NCBI GenBank assembly: GCA_022775905.1
Contig: JALFJX010000023.1
Span: 1 to 48,459 of the forward strand
DNA from: Methanobrevibacter sp.
GTDB lineage: Archaea; Methanobacteriota; Methanobacteria; Methanobacteriales; Methanobacteriaceae
Length of the DNA: 48,459 nt
Reading direction: 5' to 3'
Part shown: piece after piece, positions 7,174 through 14,710 of the stretch
Position numbering within the stretch: the stretch's first letter is position 1
Layout of the letters: each line of letters starts with the position of its first letter
Notes under the pieces: model-generated
Seen by the model: the letters and a program-made list of their open reading frames with translations, nothing else
Told to the model about the DNA's origin: nothing
Databases searched by the model: none
Translations under genes and position numbers: made by a program

Positions 7174-8562
7174 GTGGATTTATTAAATTTATCAAAATTA
7201 TCTTCAGATGAAATTTTATCTGGCTCATTTGGTATAGAATGGGAAAGTTTAAGAGTTAAAGGGGATGGTGAATTATCTTTAACACCTCATCCTGAAGTTT
7301 TTGGTGATAAACTGACAAATCCGTTAGTTACTACAGATTTTTCAGAAAGCCAAATTGAAATAATAACTCCTACTTTTGATACTATTGATGAAGCATTCGA
7401 TACTTTTTCATTAATATCAGATATTGTTAATTCTTCGCTTAAAGAAGATGAATACCTTTGGTTCCAATCAATTCCATGTATTCTTCCTTATTGGGATAAA
7501 ATACCTATTGCGAAGTACTCTGAGGATGGAGAATCCTCACAGAAATATCGTGAAGATTTAGCAAAGAAGTATGGTGTTAAAAAACAGATGATTTCTGGAG
7601 TTCATTTTAACTTTTCATTTTCTGAGGATTTGTTAAAAAAAGTACAAGCTATTTATGGCAATGATTTGGATTTTAAAGAGTTTAAAAATAATGTTTATTT
7701 AAGAGTTGCTAGAAATTATTTGAGATATTGCTGGTTGATTATTTATTTAACTGGCTGTTCAATAGGATCTCATAAAACCTTTTCTAATGACTGTATCCAT
7801 TTAATGGATGCTCAAGATGACTATGGTAGTTATTATTCAACAAAAGGACCTTCATTTAGAAATGCTTCTTGCGGATATAAAAACTTAATTGAGTTGTATC
7901 CTTCTTATAATTCTATTGATGAGTTTACAAGGGATATTGAAGGTTTCATTGATGATGGTGACTTATCACAGGCTAAAGAGTTATACACACAAATTAGATT
8001 AAAACCAAAAAATCCTAAGGATTTGTTAAATTCTTTAAAAAATGATGGAATTGAATATATTGAAGTAAGAACTTTGGATATCAATCCATTTTATAAATGT
8101 GGGCTTGTTAAGCATGATATGAAATTTTTACATTTATTTTTAATATATATGCTAATTAAAGATGAGTCTGATTATGCTGACTGGCAGAAAGAAGCAAAAA
8201 TAAATGAAGAAAATGTTGCTGAAAAGGCTTATGTTGAATCAATGAGATTATTAAAAGATGGTGAAGAAGTCACTTTAAAAGAGTGGGCTTCAGATATTAT
8301 TAATGAGATGTATGGAATGTGTGAAGTATTTGGAATATCTGAATCTCATACATTGGATTTAATGCTTAATCGTGTTTCAAATCCTGATTTGACTTACGGT
8401 AAAAGATTATTAAAATTAATTCAAGAAAATGGTTACATAAATACTCATAGTATTTTATCAAAAAATAATCAGAAAACCAGTATTAATAATTTACATAATA
8501 TTGATGCTGACAAACAGGAAGAACTTAAAAAATATTCTAATGTTGTTTTAGTAGGTAAATAA
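7174..8562 (+). CDS. gshA: Glutamate-cysteine ligase (GshA/GshAB N-terminal type)
   Basis: A 462-residue protein matching the ligase domain of E. coli GshA and of bifunctional GshAB. The N-terminus has FGIEWESLRV, LTPHPEVFG, and a TTDFSESQIEIITP block holding glutamate-binding acidic residues. The middle has ISGVHFNFSFS and GPSFRNASCGY. The late EYIEVRTLDINPF is the metal and ATP segment. The family joins L-glutamate to L-cysteine using ATP to give gamma-glutamylcysteine, a low-molecular-weight thiol. No ATP-grasp glutathione synthetase domain follows, so the end product may be gamma-glutamylcysteine itself. The start is a GTG at 7174 behind a strong GGGGGAT. It lies 18 bp after another ligase-like gene and 9 bp before fdhD. 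Confidence 0.8.
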   Translation: MDLLNLSKLSSDEILSGSFGIEWESLRVKGDGELSLTPHPEVFGDKLTNPLVTTDFSESQIEIITPTFDTIDEAFDTFSLISDIVNSSLKEDEYLWFQSIPCILPYWDKIPIAKYSEDGESSQKYREDLAKKYGVKKQMISGVHFNFSFSEDLLKKVQAIYGNDLDFKEFKNNVYLRVARNYLRYCWLIIYLTGCSIGSHKTFSNDCIHLMDAQDDYGSYYSTKGPSFRNASCGYKNLIELYPSYNSIDEFTRDIEGFIDDGDLSQAKELYTQIRLKPKNPKDLLNSLKNDGIEYIEVRTLDINPFYKCGLVKHDMKFLHLFLIYMLIKDESDYADWQKEAKINEENVAEKAYVESMRLLKDGEEVTLKEWASDIINEMYGMCEVFGISESHTLDLMLNRVSNPDLTYGKRLLKLIQENGYINTHSILSKNNQKTSINNLHNIDADKQEELKKYSNVVLVGK

Positions 8563-8571
8563 TGTGATAAT

Positions 8572-9402
8572 ATGGATTTTTTAAGACAAACTGAAGTAAT
8601 ACAATGGAAAGATGGTGAATATAAAACTATTAAAGAAAATAGTGTAGATGATGAATATACTTATTTGTTCATTGATTATTTACCTCCTCGTAAATTTTCA
8701 ACTTATCCAGTTGATTTGGAAGATTTTGCTGTTGGATACTGTCTTGGTGAAGGTTTAATCAAAGATTATTCTGATATTGAATCAATTAGATTAGATGGAA
8801 CAAATGTTTTGGTTTCAACCAATTTAAATCATGACCCTGAGGAGGATTTAGATCAAGATGGTATTGTTCAAGAGAAAAAAGGAAACTGTGAGCATGCTTG
8901 TGCATGTAGATTACTTGAATATCAAGGAGTAAATTCTGATAATGCTGGAGGAATCAGATCAGAGTTAAAAACTATTGAACCTAATACTTCAGATTTAAAA
9001 GTTAATGCTACTCAGATAATTAAGGATATTCAACATTTAACTGATGAAGCAAAAATCTGGCAGAAAACCGCAGGAGTTCATGTTGCACAACTTAAATTTG
9101 AAGATAAAATTATCATTAGGGAAGATGTAAGTCGTCACGTAGCAGTTGATAAAGTAATTGGGGCTGCTGCAAAAGAAGGCTATGACTTTTCAAAATGTTA
9201 TATATCATATAGTGGAAGAATGCCTGCAGATATGTTAATTAAAGTAATAAGAGTTGGTATTCCAATAATTATTTCCAATGCTGCACCAGCATCATCTGGT
9301 ATTGATGTTGCAAGTTTAGGTAATATCACAATGGTTGGTTTTGTTCGTGATAACAGATTCACTGTTTATACAGCACCTGAACGTGTCGAATTAGACAAAT
9401 AA
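8572..9402 (+). CDS. fdhD: FdhD family sulfurtransferase
   Basis: A 276-residue FdhD homologue. FdhD carries sulfur from a cysteine desulfurase to the molybdenum or tungsten cofactor of formate dehydrogenase. Seen here are the DFAVGYCLGEGLI block (51-63), a cysteine cluster CEHACAC (106-112) in place of the usual CGxCG, KTAGVHVAQL (165-174), EDVSRHVAVDKVIG (184-197) and SGRMPADM. The cysteines needed for persulfide transfer are present, but the spacing is unusual. No formate dehydrogenase gene lies in the window. It is the third gene of an operon with two glutamate-cysteine ligase-like genes, an uncommon partner set that hints at thiol-dependent sulfur delivery. Confidence 0.85.
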   Translation: MDFLRQTEVIQWKDGEYKTIKENSVDDEYTYLFIDYLPPRKFSTYPVDLEDFAVGYCLGEGLIKDYSDIESIRLDGTNVLVSTNLNHDPEEDLDQDGIVQEKKGNCEHACACRLLEYQGVNSDNAGGIRSELKTIEPNTSDLKVNATQIIKDIQHLTDEAKIWQKTAGVHVAQLKFEDKIIIREDVSRHVAVDKVIGAAAKEGYDFSKCYISYSGRMPADMLIKVIRVGIPIIISNAAPASSGIDVASLGNITMVGFVRDNRFTVYTAPERVELDK

Positions 9403-9430
9403 AAAAATTAGCATTTATTGTTAATGTTTT

Positions 9431-9470
9431 GGAGTTAATGAAATTTATAACTCCAGTTATTCTTTTTTTT
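9431..9470. terminator. Terminator hairpin between convergent fdhD and thiF-like genes
   Basis: GGAGTTA (9431-9437) pairs with TAACTCC (9448-9454), followed by TCTTTTTTTT on the plus strand. On the other strand an A-rich stretch gives T-runs for the minus-strand operon. It probably serves both operons. Confidence 0.65.
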
Positions 9471-9499
9471 AATAATTTTCAAAATAAAAAAATAAAAAA

Positions 9500-10255
9500 T
9501 TAGAGTTCATTTAATGAAAATGAACTTAAATCGAGTAAATCGAATGTTAATATTTTTGGAGCAACAGTTACTTTTCCAACTCCAGTTATTGCTTTATAAG
9601 CTTCAAATGCTTCTAAACATCCAATTAAATTAGGTGTAGGTCCAATAACTGGTGGAACTCCGGAAGTTACTTTTTTTAATTCTCCAATAGTTTTATCATT
9701 TAATTCTTTACCAATTGAAGGTAAGTTAAATATTTCTTCGTATGTTTTGTCACTATTAGGTAAAAATACTGTAATTTGACCTAATGTTCCATGAATTGCT
9801 CCGTGAATGTAAGGAATTCCTTTTTCTTTTGCAGCTCTTGATACGATAACTCTGGTTAAAACGTTATCAAGTGCATCAATCACAATATCTGAATCTCCAA
9901 TCACTTTTTCTATGTTTGTTTGATCAACATGTTCATTGAATGTTGTAACTTTAACATAGGGGTTTATTAATCTAACCTTTTCTGCTGCAACATCACTTTT
10001 GGTAAGACCTAAATCAGCTATTGTTGCTAATGTTTGTCTGTTTAAGTTGGATAAATCGTATGCATCTTTATCAACTAAAACAAGTTCTCCAATTCCCATT
10101 CTTGCAAGCATTTCAATGGTTTCCCCACCGATTCCACCACAGCCTATAACTGTGATTTTTGCATCTTTAAATCTTTGCTGTTCACTTCTTGTTACAATAC
10201 TCATTTGACGGGAAGCAATTTCCCAGTATCCATCACCGATATATCTTGTTGGCAT
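9500..10255 (-). CDS. ThiF/MoeB/HesA-family E1-like adenylyltransferase
   Basis: A 251-residue E1-like enzyme that activates a ubiquitin-like sulfur carrier by adenylating its C-terminal glycine. The nucleotide-binding loop GCGGIGG is at 38-44, with the DLSNLNRQ adenylation segment at about 67-74, and IDALDNVLTR and IHGAIHGTLGQ later. The CxxC zinc pairs found in many MoeB and ThiF proteins are absent, as is the usual crossover cysteine region. The last part keeps the family fold (TPNLIGCLEAFEAYKAITG). It lies 8 bp after larE in the same operon. A suitable ThiS/MoaD-like partner is encoded at 13022. Which of ThiF, MoeB or another branch it belongs to is undecided. Confidence 0.8.
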   Translation of the reverse strand: MPTRYIGDGYWEIASRQMSIVTRSEQQRFKDAKITVIGCGGIGGETIEMLARMGIGELVLVDKDAYDLSNLNRQTLATIADLGLTKSDVAAEKVRLINPYVKVTTFNEHVDQTNIEKVIGDSDIVIDALDNVLTRVIVSRAAKEKGIPYIHGAIHGTLGQITVFLPNSDKTYEEIFNLPSIGKELNDKTIGELKKVTSGVPPVIGPTPNLIGCLEAFEAYKAITGVGKVTVAPKILTFDLLDLSSFSLNEL

Positions 10256-10263
10256 TTTTTCAC

Positions 10264-11271
10264 CTATACGTTTCTTCTTATTTTTTGTAATGTTTCCATG
10301 AATTCATTTAATGCGATTTCATAATTTTCCAAATCATGTCCTTCAATTAATCCACTTTCAAAGATAGTAATATTATCTAATTCTATTTTATCACTGGTTT
10401 CGGAATTGATTTTTGAAAGTTGTTTTTTTGTATTTTCAAGGTTTATTGTAAATGGAAGTTGGTATGAAAATGATTCTTGATTATAATCAATACTAATGTA
10501 TTCGTCATCATCAAGTTCTGATAAATTTAATGTAACTTTTTTAAAACCTTGCTTTTTTAATTCATCGTTTATTTGATTAAATTTATTGTCTTTTAAAATT
10601 TCATTTATGTTATCAACTTCAATTATACTTGTTTCTCCCAAATCCCTAACTTTTACAATTTCACAGTTGGTATTATCTAGAATATAATTTTCACAGTAAC
10701 CTATTTTCTCAATTTTCTCATGAGTTGTTTGTGTATTTGTAGGTATTCTTGTTGCAAGGCAGGTTGTTGATCTTAAATATGGAATATTTTTATCATTTAG
10801 GTATTCATGAATTTCCTTTGAAGATAATTTCGCTTCAATGAATGGGGTTTTGAAATCTTTTGCATATGTTATAAGTATGCCTGGTCTGTCAATAACAAGA
10901 TCACTTATATTATTTCCATCACAAATAAAGTCAAAACCTTCTTTTTTAGCTAATTCTTCAATTTTAGCATACATTAAGTTCCTACAAGTAAAACATCTTT
11001 TAGAATCATTTGCTAAAAAATATTCATCTTCATAAAAATTAATGTCAATAACTTCATGTTTTATTCCAAAGGATTTAGCAACTTTCTTAGTGTTTTCAAC
11101 AAAGCCTTCAGGTAATAAATGGTTATCAATTGTAATAGCTATTGTGTCTTTTGCAACTTTTGAAGATAAATAAGTTATTAATGTTGAATCAGCACCACCT
11201 GAAAAACCGATAGCTACTTTTTTATCTTTTAAAATGTTTTTCACGATATTAATTTTATCATTTAAGTTCAT
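10264..11271 (-). CDS. larE: LarE-type ATP-dependent sulfur transferase
   Basis: A PP-loop enzyme that adenylates a substrate carboxylate and inserts sulfur. LarE does this in nickel-pincer cofactor synthesis. The PP-loop SGGADST is at 24-30, the KRCFTCR signature at 91-97, ISDLVIDRPGI around 122-132, and STTCLATRIP around 168-177. The three cysteines C93, C96 and C171 match the pattern of LarE proteins that use a [4Fe-4S] cluster rather than a sacrificial cysteine (inference). The frame stays open to 11304, but the ATG at 11271 has AGGGAT just upstream, and the longer start lies in a perfect hairpin, so 11271 is chosen. The C-terminal part (from about 215) is less typical of the family. No larB or larC lies in the window. 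Confidence 0.85.
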   Translation of the reverse strand: MNLNDKINIVKNILKDKKVAIGFSGGADSTLITYLSSKVAKDTIAITIDNHLLPEGFVENTKKVAKSFGIKHEVIDINFYEDEYFLANDSKRCFTCRNLMYAKIEELAKKEGFDFICDGNNISDLVIDRPGILITYAKDFKTPFIEAKLSSKEIHEYLNDKNIPYLRSTTCLATRIPTNTQTTHEKIEKIGYCENYILDNTNCEIVKVRDLGETSIIEVDNINEILKDNKFNQINDELKKQGFKKVTLNLSELDDDEYISIDYNQESFSYQLPFTINLENTKKQLSKINSETSDKIELDNITIFESGLIEGHDLENYEIALNEFMETLQKIRRNV

Positions 11272-11292
11272 TGTATCCCTATTAAAATAGTT

Positions 11293-11317
11293 AAAGAGCA
11301 TCATTTTGATGCTCTTT
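11293..11317 (-). promoter_or_regulatory. Perfect hairpin in the larE leader
   Basis: AAAGAGCATCA (11293-11303) and TGATGCTCTTT (11307-11317) form an 11-bp stem with a TTT loop. It lies 22-46 bp before the chosen larE start, in the transcribed leader. No long U-run follows on the larE strand, so it is more likely a regulatory or mRNA-stability structure than a terminator. Confidence 0.5.
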
Positions 11318-11318
11318 T

Positions 11319-11377
11319 CTTAATGAGTTTTTAGATATTGTTTGTTTACAGGAGTTGTTTTTTTTAAACTCATTAAG
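11319..11377 (-). promoter_or_regulatory. Second inverted repeat upstream of larE
   Basis: CTTAATGAGTTT (11319-11330) and AAACTCATTAAG (11366-11377) are perfect 12-bp inverted repeats with a 35-base loop. They adjoin the larE leader hairpin. A long structured leader or an operator pair are both possible. Confidence 0.45.
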
Positions 11378-11448
11378 TGTTTAATACATTTTTGATTTCA
11401 GAGACTATAAAACAATTTCGCAAGTTAATTGTTTTTTAATACCCGAGC

Positions 11449-11511
11449 TCATGGAAAAAAGCAAATCCCTTCAAAATATAACTATATAACAATAGTTATT
11501 TTTTTCCATGA
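11449..11511. promoter_or_regulatory. Nested palindrome in the larE/GMC intergenic region
   Basis: The outer arms TCATGGAAAAAA (11449-11460) and TTTTTTCCATGA (11500-11511) are perfectly complementary. Inside, ATAACTAT (11478-11485) pairs with ATAGTTAT (11492-11499). The inner part includes one copy of the TAACAAT(A/T)GTTA motif. It lies between divergent genes, with a TATA-like stretch for the minus strand at about 11528-11541. Confidence 0.5.
11487..11498. promoter_or_regulatory. Candidate operator, copy 1 (TAACAATAGTTA)
   Basis: Differs by one base from the perfect palindrome TAACAATTGTTA found at 11672 and 13287. It lies downstream of the TATA-like sequence that would drive larE on the minus strand, suggesting shared control of larE-thiF with the plus-strand genes. 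Confidence 0.45.
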
Positions 11512-11649
11512 ATTAAGGTAGTATAGAATAATATATAAATGTTTTTATAGTGTATTGTGATTAAAATTTGATATTTGACAAATAAATTGAAATTATTTTA
11601 AACAGTGATACAATTTTTTAAATTTTTTTCAAATCTTTTGATAGAAAGG

Positions 11650-11683
11650 TTTATATTATTTTAAGATAATATAACAATTGTTA
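11650..11683 (+). promoter_or_regulatory. TATA box and candidate operator, copy 2 (TAACAATTGTTA)
   Basis: A TATA-like TTTATATTA starts near 11650 behind GAAAGG, a plausible BRE. The perfect 12-bp palindrome at 11672-11683 falls about 22-33 bp downstream, where an archaeal transcript would begin. A repressor bound there would block initiation. The context ATATAACAATTGTTAATTT recurs exactly at 13285-13303. Confidence 0.6.
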
Positions 11684-11689
11684 ATTTTA

Positions 11690-13011
11690 TTGGACGTGAT
11701 ATTTATTTACGATGTAATTGTTATTGGAACTGGTGCGGGAGGATCAACTGTAGCTAAAGATCTTGCATTAAATGGAAGAAAAGTTCTGATTTTAGAAAAA
11801 GGATGCAATCAAGATGATGGTAGTTATGTAAGTCATATGAAAAATAAAAAAATATATTTGGATAATCAATTGTCTGATGAGATAAGAAAAATTATGAATT
11901 TTTATCCTGGCCTTTGGATTTGACCAATATTGAGGAAGTGGGTGGAACAACAACCTCTTCAATAGGAAATGCATGTTTTTCATGTAGGGGATGTTACTCT
12001 AATTCCATTATGCAACAATTTGAAGATAAAAACTTAAACATCTTTGAAGAGCTTCTTGAAGCTAGTGGAGAGTTAAATGTCAAATATTTCCCAAAAAAAT
12101 TATGGGGACATTCAACTCAATTAATTGCAGACGCAGGTCAAGAGTTAGGTTATATTGTGGAGCCAATGCCAAAATTCATTAACTTTGAAAAATGTAAATT
12201 TTGCGGACAATGTGTGAATGGTTGTCTTTTTGATGCAAAATGGGATGGAACCTATTTTGTTAAGGAAGCTTTAGAGTATGGTGCTGAATTAATTCAAGAC
12301 ATTAATGTATTTGAAGTGTTACATGAAGAAGGTAATGTTGTAGGTGTTGCAAGAATCAATTCCAATAATGAAAAACAAGTTTTCAAAGCAAAAAAAGTTA
12401 TTGTTAGTGCAGGCGCATTAAATACTCCAATTATCCTAAAAAATTCAGGAATTAAAAATGTTGGACGTCAACTATTTTTTGACATGTTTACAACAATTAG
12501 TGGGTATCTAAAAGATGCAAATCTAAAAAATGAATTAATGATGGGTGTTAAAGCTGAATTTGGCCCATATTTCTTAACACCACATTATTCAATGCAATTG
12601 CTTCCATTGATGGAGAAAAAAGGAATTAAAGCTAAAGATTCTGATGTTATAGGATTAATGATTAAATTTGAAGATACTTGCATTGGAACAATTGATGAAA
12701 AAGGTAATATTTAGAAGACTTTGACAAAAGTCGATGTTGATATGATCAAGGAAGGTTATGATAAATCTATTAAAATATTATTGAAATTGGGTGTTAGTGA
12801 AGAGTCTATTGTTGCAACTTCTCTTAAAGGTGCGCATCCTGGTGGAACTGCTGCTGTTGGTGAAGTCCTTGATAATAACTTTGAAAGTGAAATTAAAGGA
12901 TTGTACGTTTGTGATGCAAGTGTAATTCCTGAAGCTCCTGGAAGGCCACCAATTTTAACAATTGTTGCAATAGCTAAAAAAGTAGCAAAAATAGTTAATC
13001 AAAATATTTAA
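11690..13011 (+). pseudogene. GMC-type FAD oxidoreductase with ferredoxin motif, frameshifted and amber-interrupted
   Basis: The pieces together encode a roughly 440-residue flavoprotein. It has the FAD-binding VIVIGTGAGGSTVAKDL near the start, EEVGGTTTSSIGNACFSC, a cysteine-rich CKFCGQCVNGCLFDAKWD, VIVSAGALNTP, and the C-terminal GMC signature AHPGGTAAVGE. Two lesions break it. One is a one-base frame change at about 11914-11923 (after FYPGL). The other is an in-frame TAG at 12712-12714, after which coding continues in the same frame. Likely starts are TTG at 11690 or GTG at 11696; an earlier TTG at 11678 lies inside the operator. The promoter and operator look intact, so decay may be recent, or the lesions may be base-calling errors. 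The thiS-like gene follows 10 bp later. Confidence 0.75.
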
Positions 13012-13021
13012 TGGTGAAATA

Positions 13022-13225
13022 ATGAGCTTTAATTTAAAATTTAAAGATATTGATGAAATTAGGGAATTAAAAAGTGAAAATTACACTATTAGGGATTTGT
13101 TAGATGAATTAGGGTTATCTGCTCAAACCGTTGTTGCAAAGAAAAATGGTGATTTAACTATTGAAGATAGTGTAATTGATGATGGTGATGAGATAACCTT
13201 GGTTCAAATTATCTATGGAGGATAG
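13022..13225 (+). CDS. ThiS/MoaD-like sulfur carrier protein
   Basis: A 67-residue beta-grasp protein ending in GG, the C-terminus that an E1 enzyme adenylates and that is then turned into a thiocarboxylate. It has the typical TIRDLLDELGLS helix, a VVAKKNGDLTIEDSVIDDGD segment and the final EITLVQIIYGG. GGTGAAATA precedes the ATG. It lies directly after the GMC-type pseudogene and close to a ThiF-like E1 and LarE, so it is probably their partner. Whether the sulfur goes to thiamine, molybdopterin, tRNA or another product is not shown. Confidence 0.85.
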   Translation: MSFNLKFKDIDEIRELKSENYTIRDLLDELGLSAQTVVAKKNGDLTIEDSVIDDGDEITLVQIIYGG

Positions 13226-13257
13226 TTTTTTCAGATAAGTTTATATGCTGTTTGTAT

Positions 13258-13298
13258 ACTATAAAATTAATAGGGATTCTGAAATATAACAATTGTTA
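13258..13298 (+). promoter_or_regulatory. TATA box and candidate operator, copy 3 (TAACAATTGTTA)
   Basis: A TATA-like ACTATAAAAT lies at about 13258-13267. The perfect palindrome at 13287-13298 is centred about 30 bp downstream, the same arrangement as at 11650-11683. It precedes the binding-protein gene, leaving a leader of about 75 bases. Confidence 0.6.
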
Positions 13299-13372
13299 AT
13301 TTAGTAATGTTTATTAATTACATTATGATATTAATAATTATAATTAATTTAATTAATTAATGGTGATTTATA

Positions 13373-14344
13373 ATGAATAAAAAAATTACATTTATTTTAG
13401 TGTTAGCACTCGCTGCATGTTTAGTCATGGGTTCTGCTAGTGCTGGTATCTTCGACTTTTTAGGTGGCGGAGATGACACTGTTAAGATAGGTTACTTACC
13501 TTCTGATCACGATGCTGCATTATTTGTTGCTGATGCTCAAGGTTTGTATAATGATAGTAACATTACCACTGAACTCGTTCAATTTAACAACGGTGGAGAC
13601 TTAATGACTGCTATGGCTAGTGGTGAGGTCGATGTTGGTTATGTTGGAATTACTCCTGTTTTATCTTCAATTGCAAAAGATGTCCCTGTAAAAGTTATTT
13701 CTTCTGCTCAAACTGAAGGATCAGGTATTGTTGTAACTGATGATTCTGGAATCAACTCTGCAGCTGATTTAGAAGGAAAAAATATTGCAACTCCTGGTGA
13801 AGCTTCAATTCAAAATGCTTTACTCGTTTACTACTTAAACCAAACTGGTTTAACCGTAGATGATTTAAATGTATCTGCAATGAAAGTTCCTTCTATGAAT
13901 GATGCTTTAAAAACTGGTCAAATTGACGGTATTGTCACTTTCCAACCTTATGTATCCATTGCTGCAAATGAAAGCAATTCTCATGTATTAGCAGATTCTG
14001 ATGAAATTTTACCAGACCACCCATGTTGTGTGGTTGTTGCTTCTGATGACTTCATCAAAAACCACGAAGATCAAGCAAAAGCTATTGTATCTATCCATGA
14101 AAATGCAACTAAATTCATCAATGAAAAAGTTGCAAATGGTAATGCTGATGAAGTTGTAAAACTCTTACCAGAAGACATCGTTTCTGATGCTGCTTTAGAA
14201 GCTGACTCTTTAGAAAACTTCCCATTCATCTCAGGTATTGATGATGATTTCAAAGCAGATGTTGATGCATTCCAAGAACTTGAAGTAAGTATTGGTCTTT
14301 TAAACAATACTATTCCTCAAGATAAAATTTACTGGGAAGCATAG
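13373..14344 (+). CDS. Exported NitT/TauT-type ABC substrate-binding protein
   Basis: A 323-residue exported solute-binding protein. Residues 1-25 form a signal sequence (KK, then a hydrophobic run, then SASAG). An LAAC at 12-15 could also serve as a lipobox, so membrane anchoring is possible. The mature part has the family start VKIGYLPSDHDAALFVAD, then MASGEVDVGYVGITPVL, DLEGKNIATPGEAS and the second-lobe TGQIDGIVTFQPYV. Relatives bind sulfonates, nitrate-like anions or thiamine precursors. No permease or ATPase gene lies next to it, so the transporter must be elsewhere or lost. Its upstream palindrome links it to the sulfur-related genes, which makes a sulfur compound a reasonable but unproven ligand. 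Confidence 0.8.
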   Translation: MNKKITFILVLALAACLVMGSASAGIFDFLGGGDDTVKIGYLPSDHDAALFVADAQGLYNDSNITTELVQFNNGGDLMTAMASGEVDVGYVGITPVLSSIAKDVPVKVISSAQTEGSGIVVTDDSGINSAADLEGKNIATPGEASIQNALLVYYLNQTGLTVDDLNVSAMKVPSMNDALKTGQIDGIVTFQPYVSIAANESNSHVLADSDEILPDHPCCVVVASDDFIKNHEDQAKAIVSIHENATKFINEKVANGNADEVVKLLPEDIVSDAALEADSLENFPFISGIDDDFKADVDAFQELEVSIGLLNNTIPQDKIYWEA

Positions 14345-14364
14345 TTAAATTAACTATGCTTTTT
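14337..14364 (+). terminator. Terminator hairpin spanning the stop codon of the binding-protein gene
   Basis: AAGCATAGTTAA (14337-14348) and TTAACTATGCTT (14350-14361) form a perfect 12-bp stem, followed by TTT. The gene's TAG (14342-14344) is inside the left arm. Confidence 0.75.
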
Positions 14365-14681
14365 AACTTTCTTTTTTTAAAATTTCATATTTTATTCCAT
14401 TAAGAGTTTCACATATTTTAATTTAGTATTCACTGTTATTGTTTATTCATTCTTTTAATATGTGTTATTGTTCATATTCTTTAATATTTTAAATAAAATA
14501 TTGATTAATGATATAATTTATTAAGAATAAAATTAATACATTTAAATATAATGTTCATTGAATTATAAACAAATTTAATAAGATATTATACTTAATTAAA
14601 TTGTAGCTTGGATTAAACTGAAGAATGATTGTTAAATTCAAAATTATTACTCAATTATGTGTTATAAAAGATGATAATATG
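14365..14681. other. A/T-rich intergenic stretch
   Basis: Very A/T-rich, with no open frame or RNA gene that I recognise. A gene remnant begins at about 14682, where codons reading YKGINIDAVL lead in frame into the truncated sensor kinase without a start codon. Confidence 0.5.
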
Positions 14682-14710
14682 TATATAAAGGAATTAATAT
14701 TGATGCTGTT

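Noticed and set aside
12712-12714. In-frame TAG in the flavoprotein gene read as pyrrolysine
   Set aside because: Methanobacteriales are not known to use pyrrolysine, and the same gene has a separate frame change, so decay or sequencing error is simpler.
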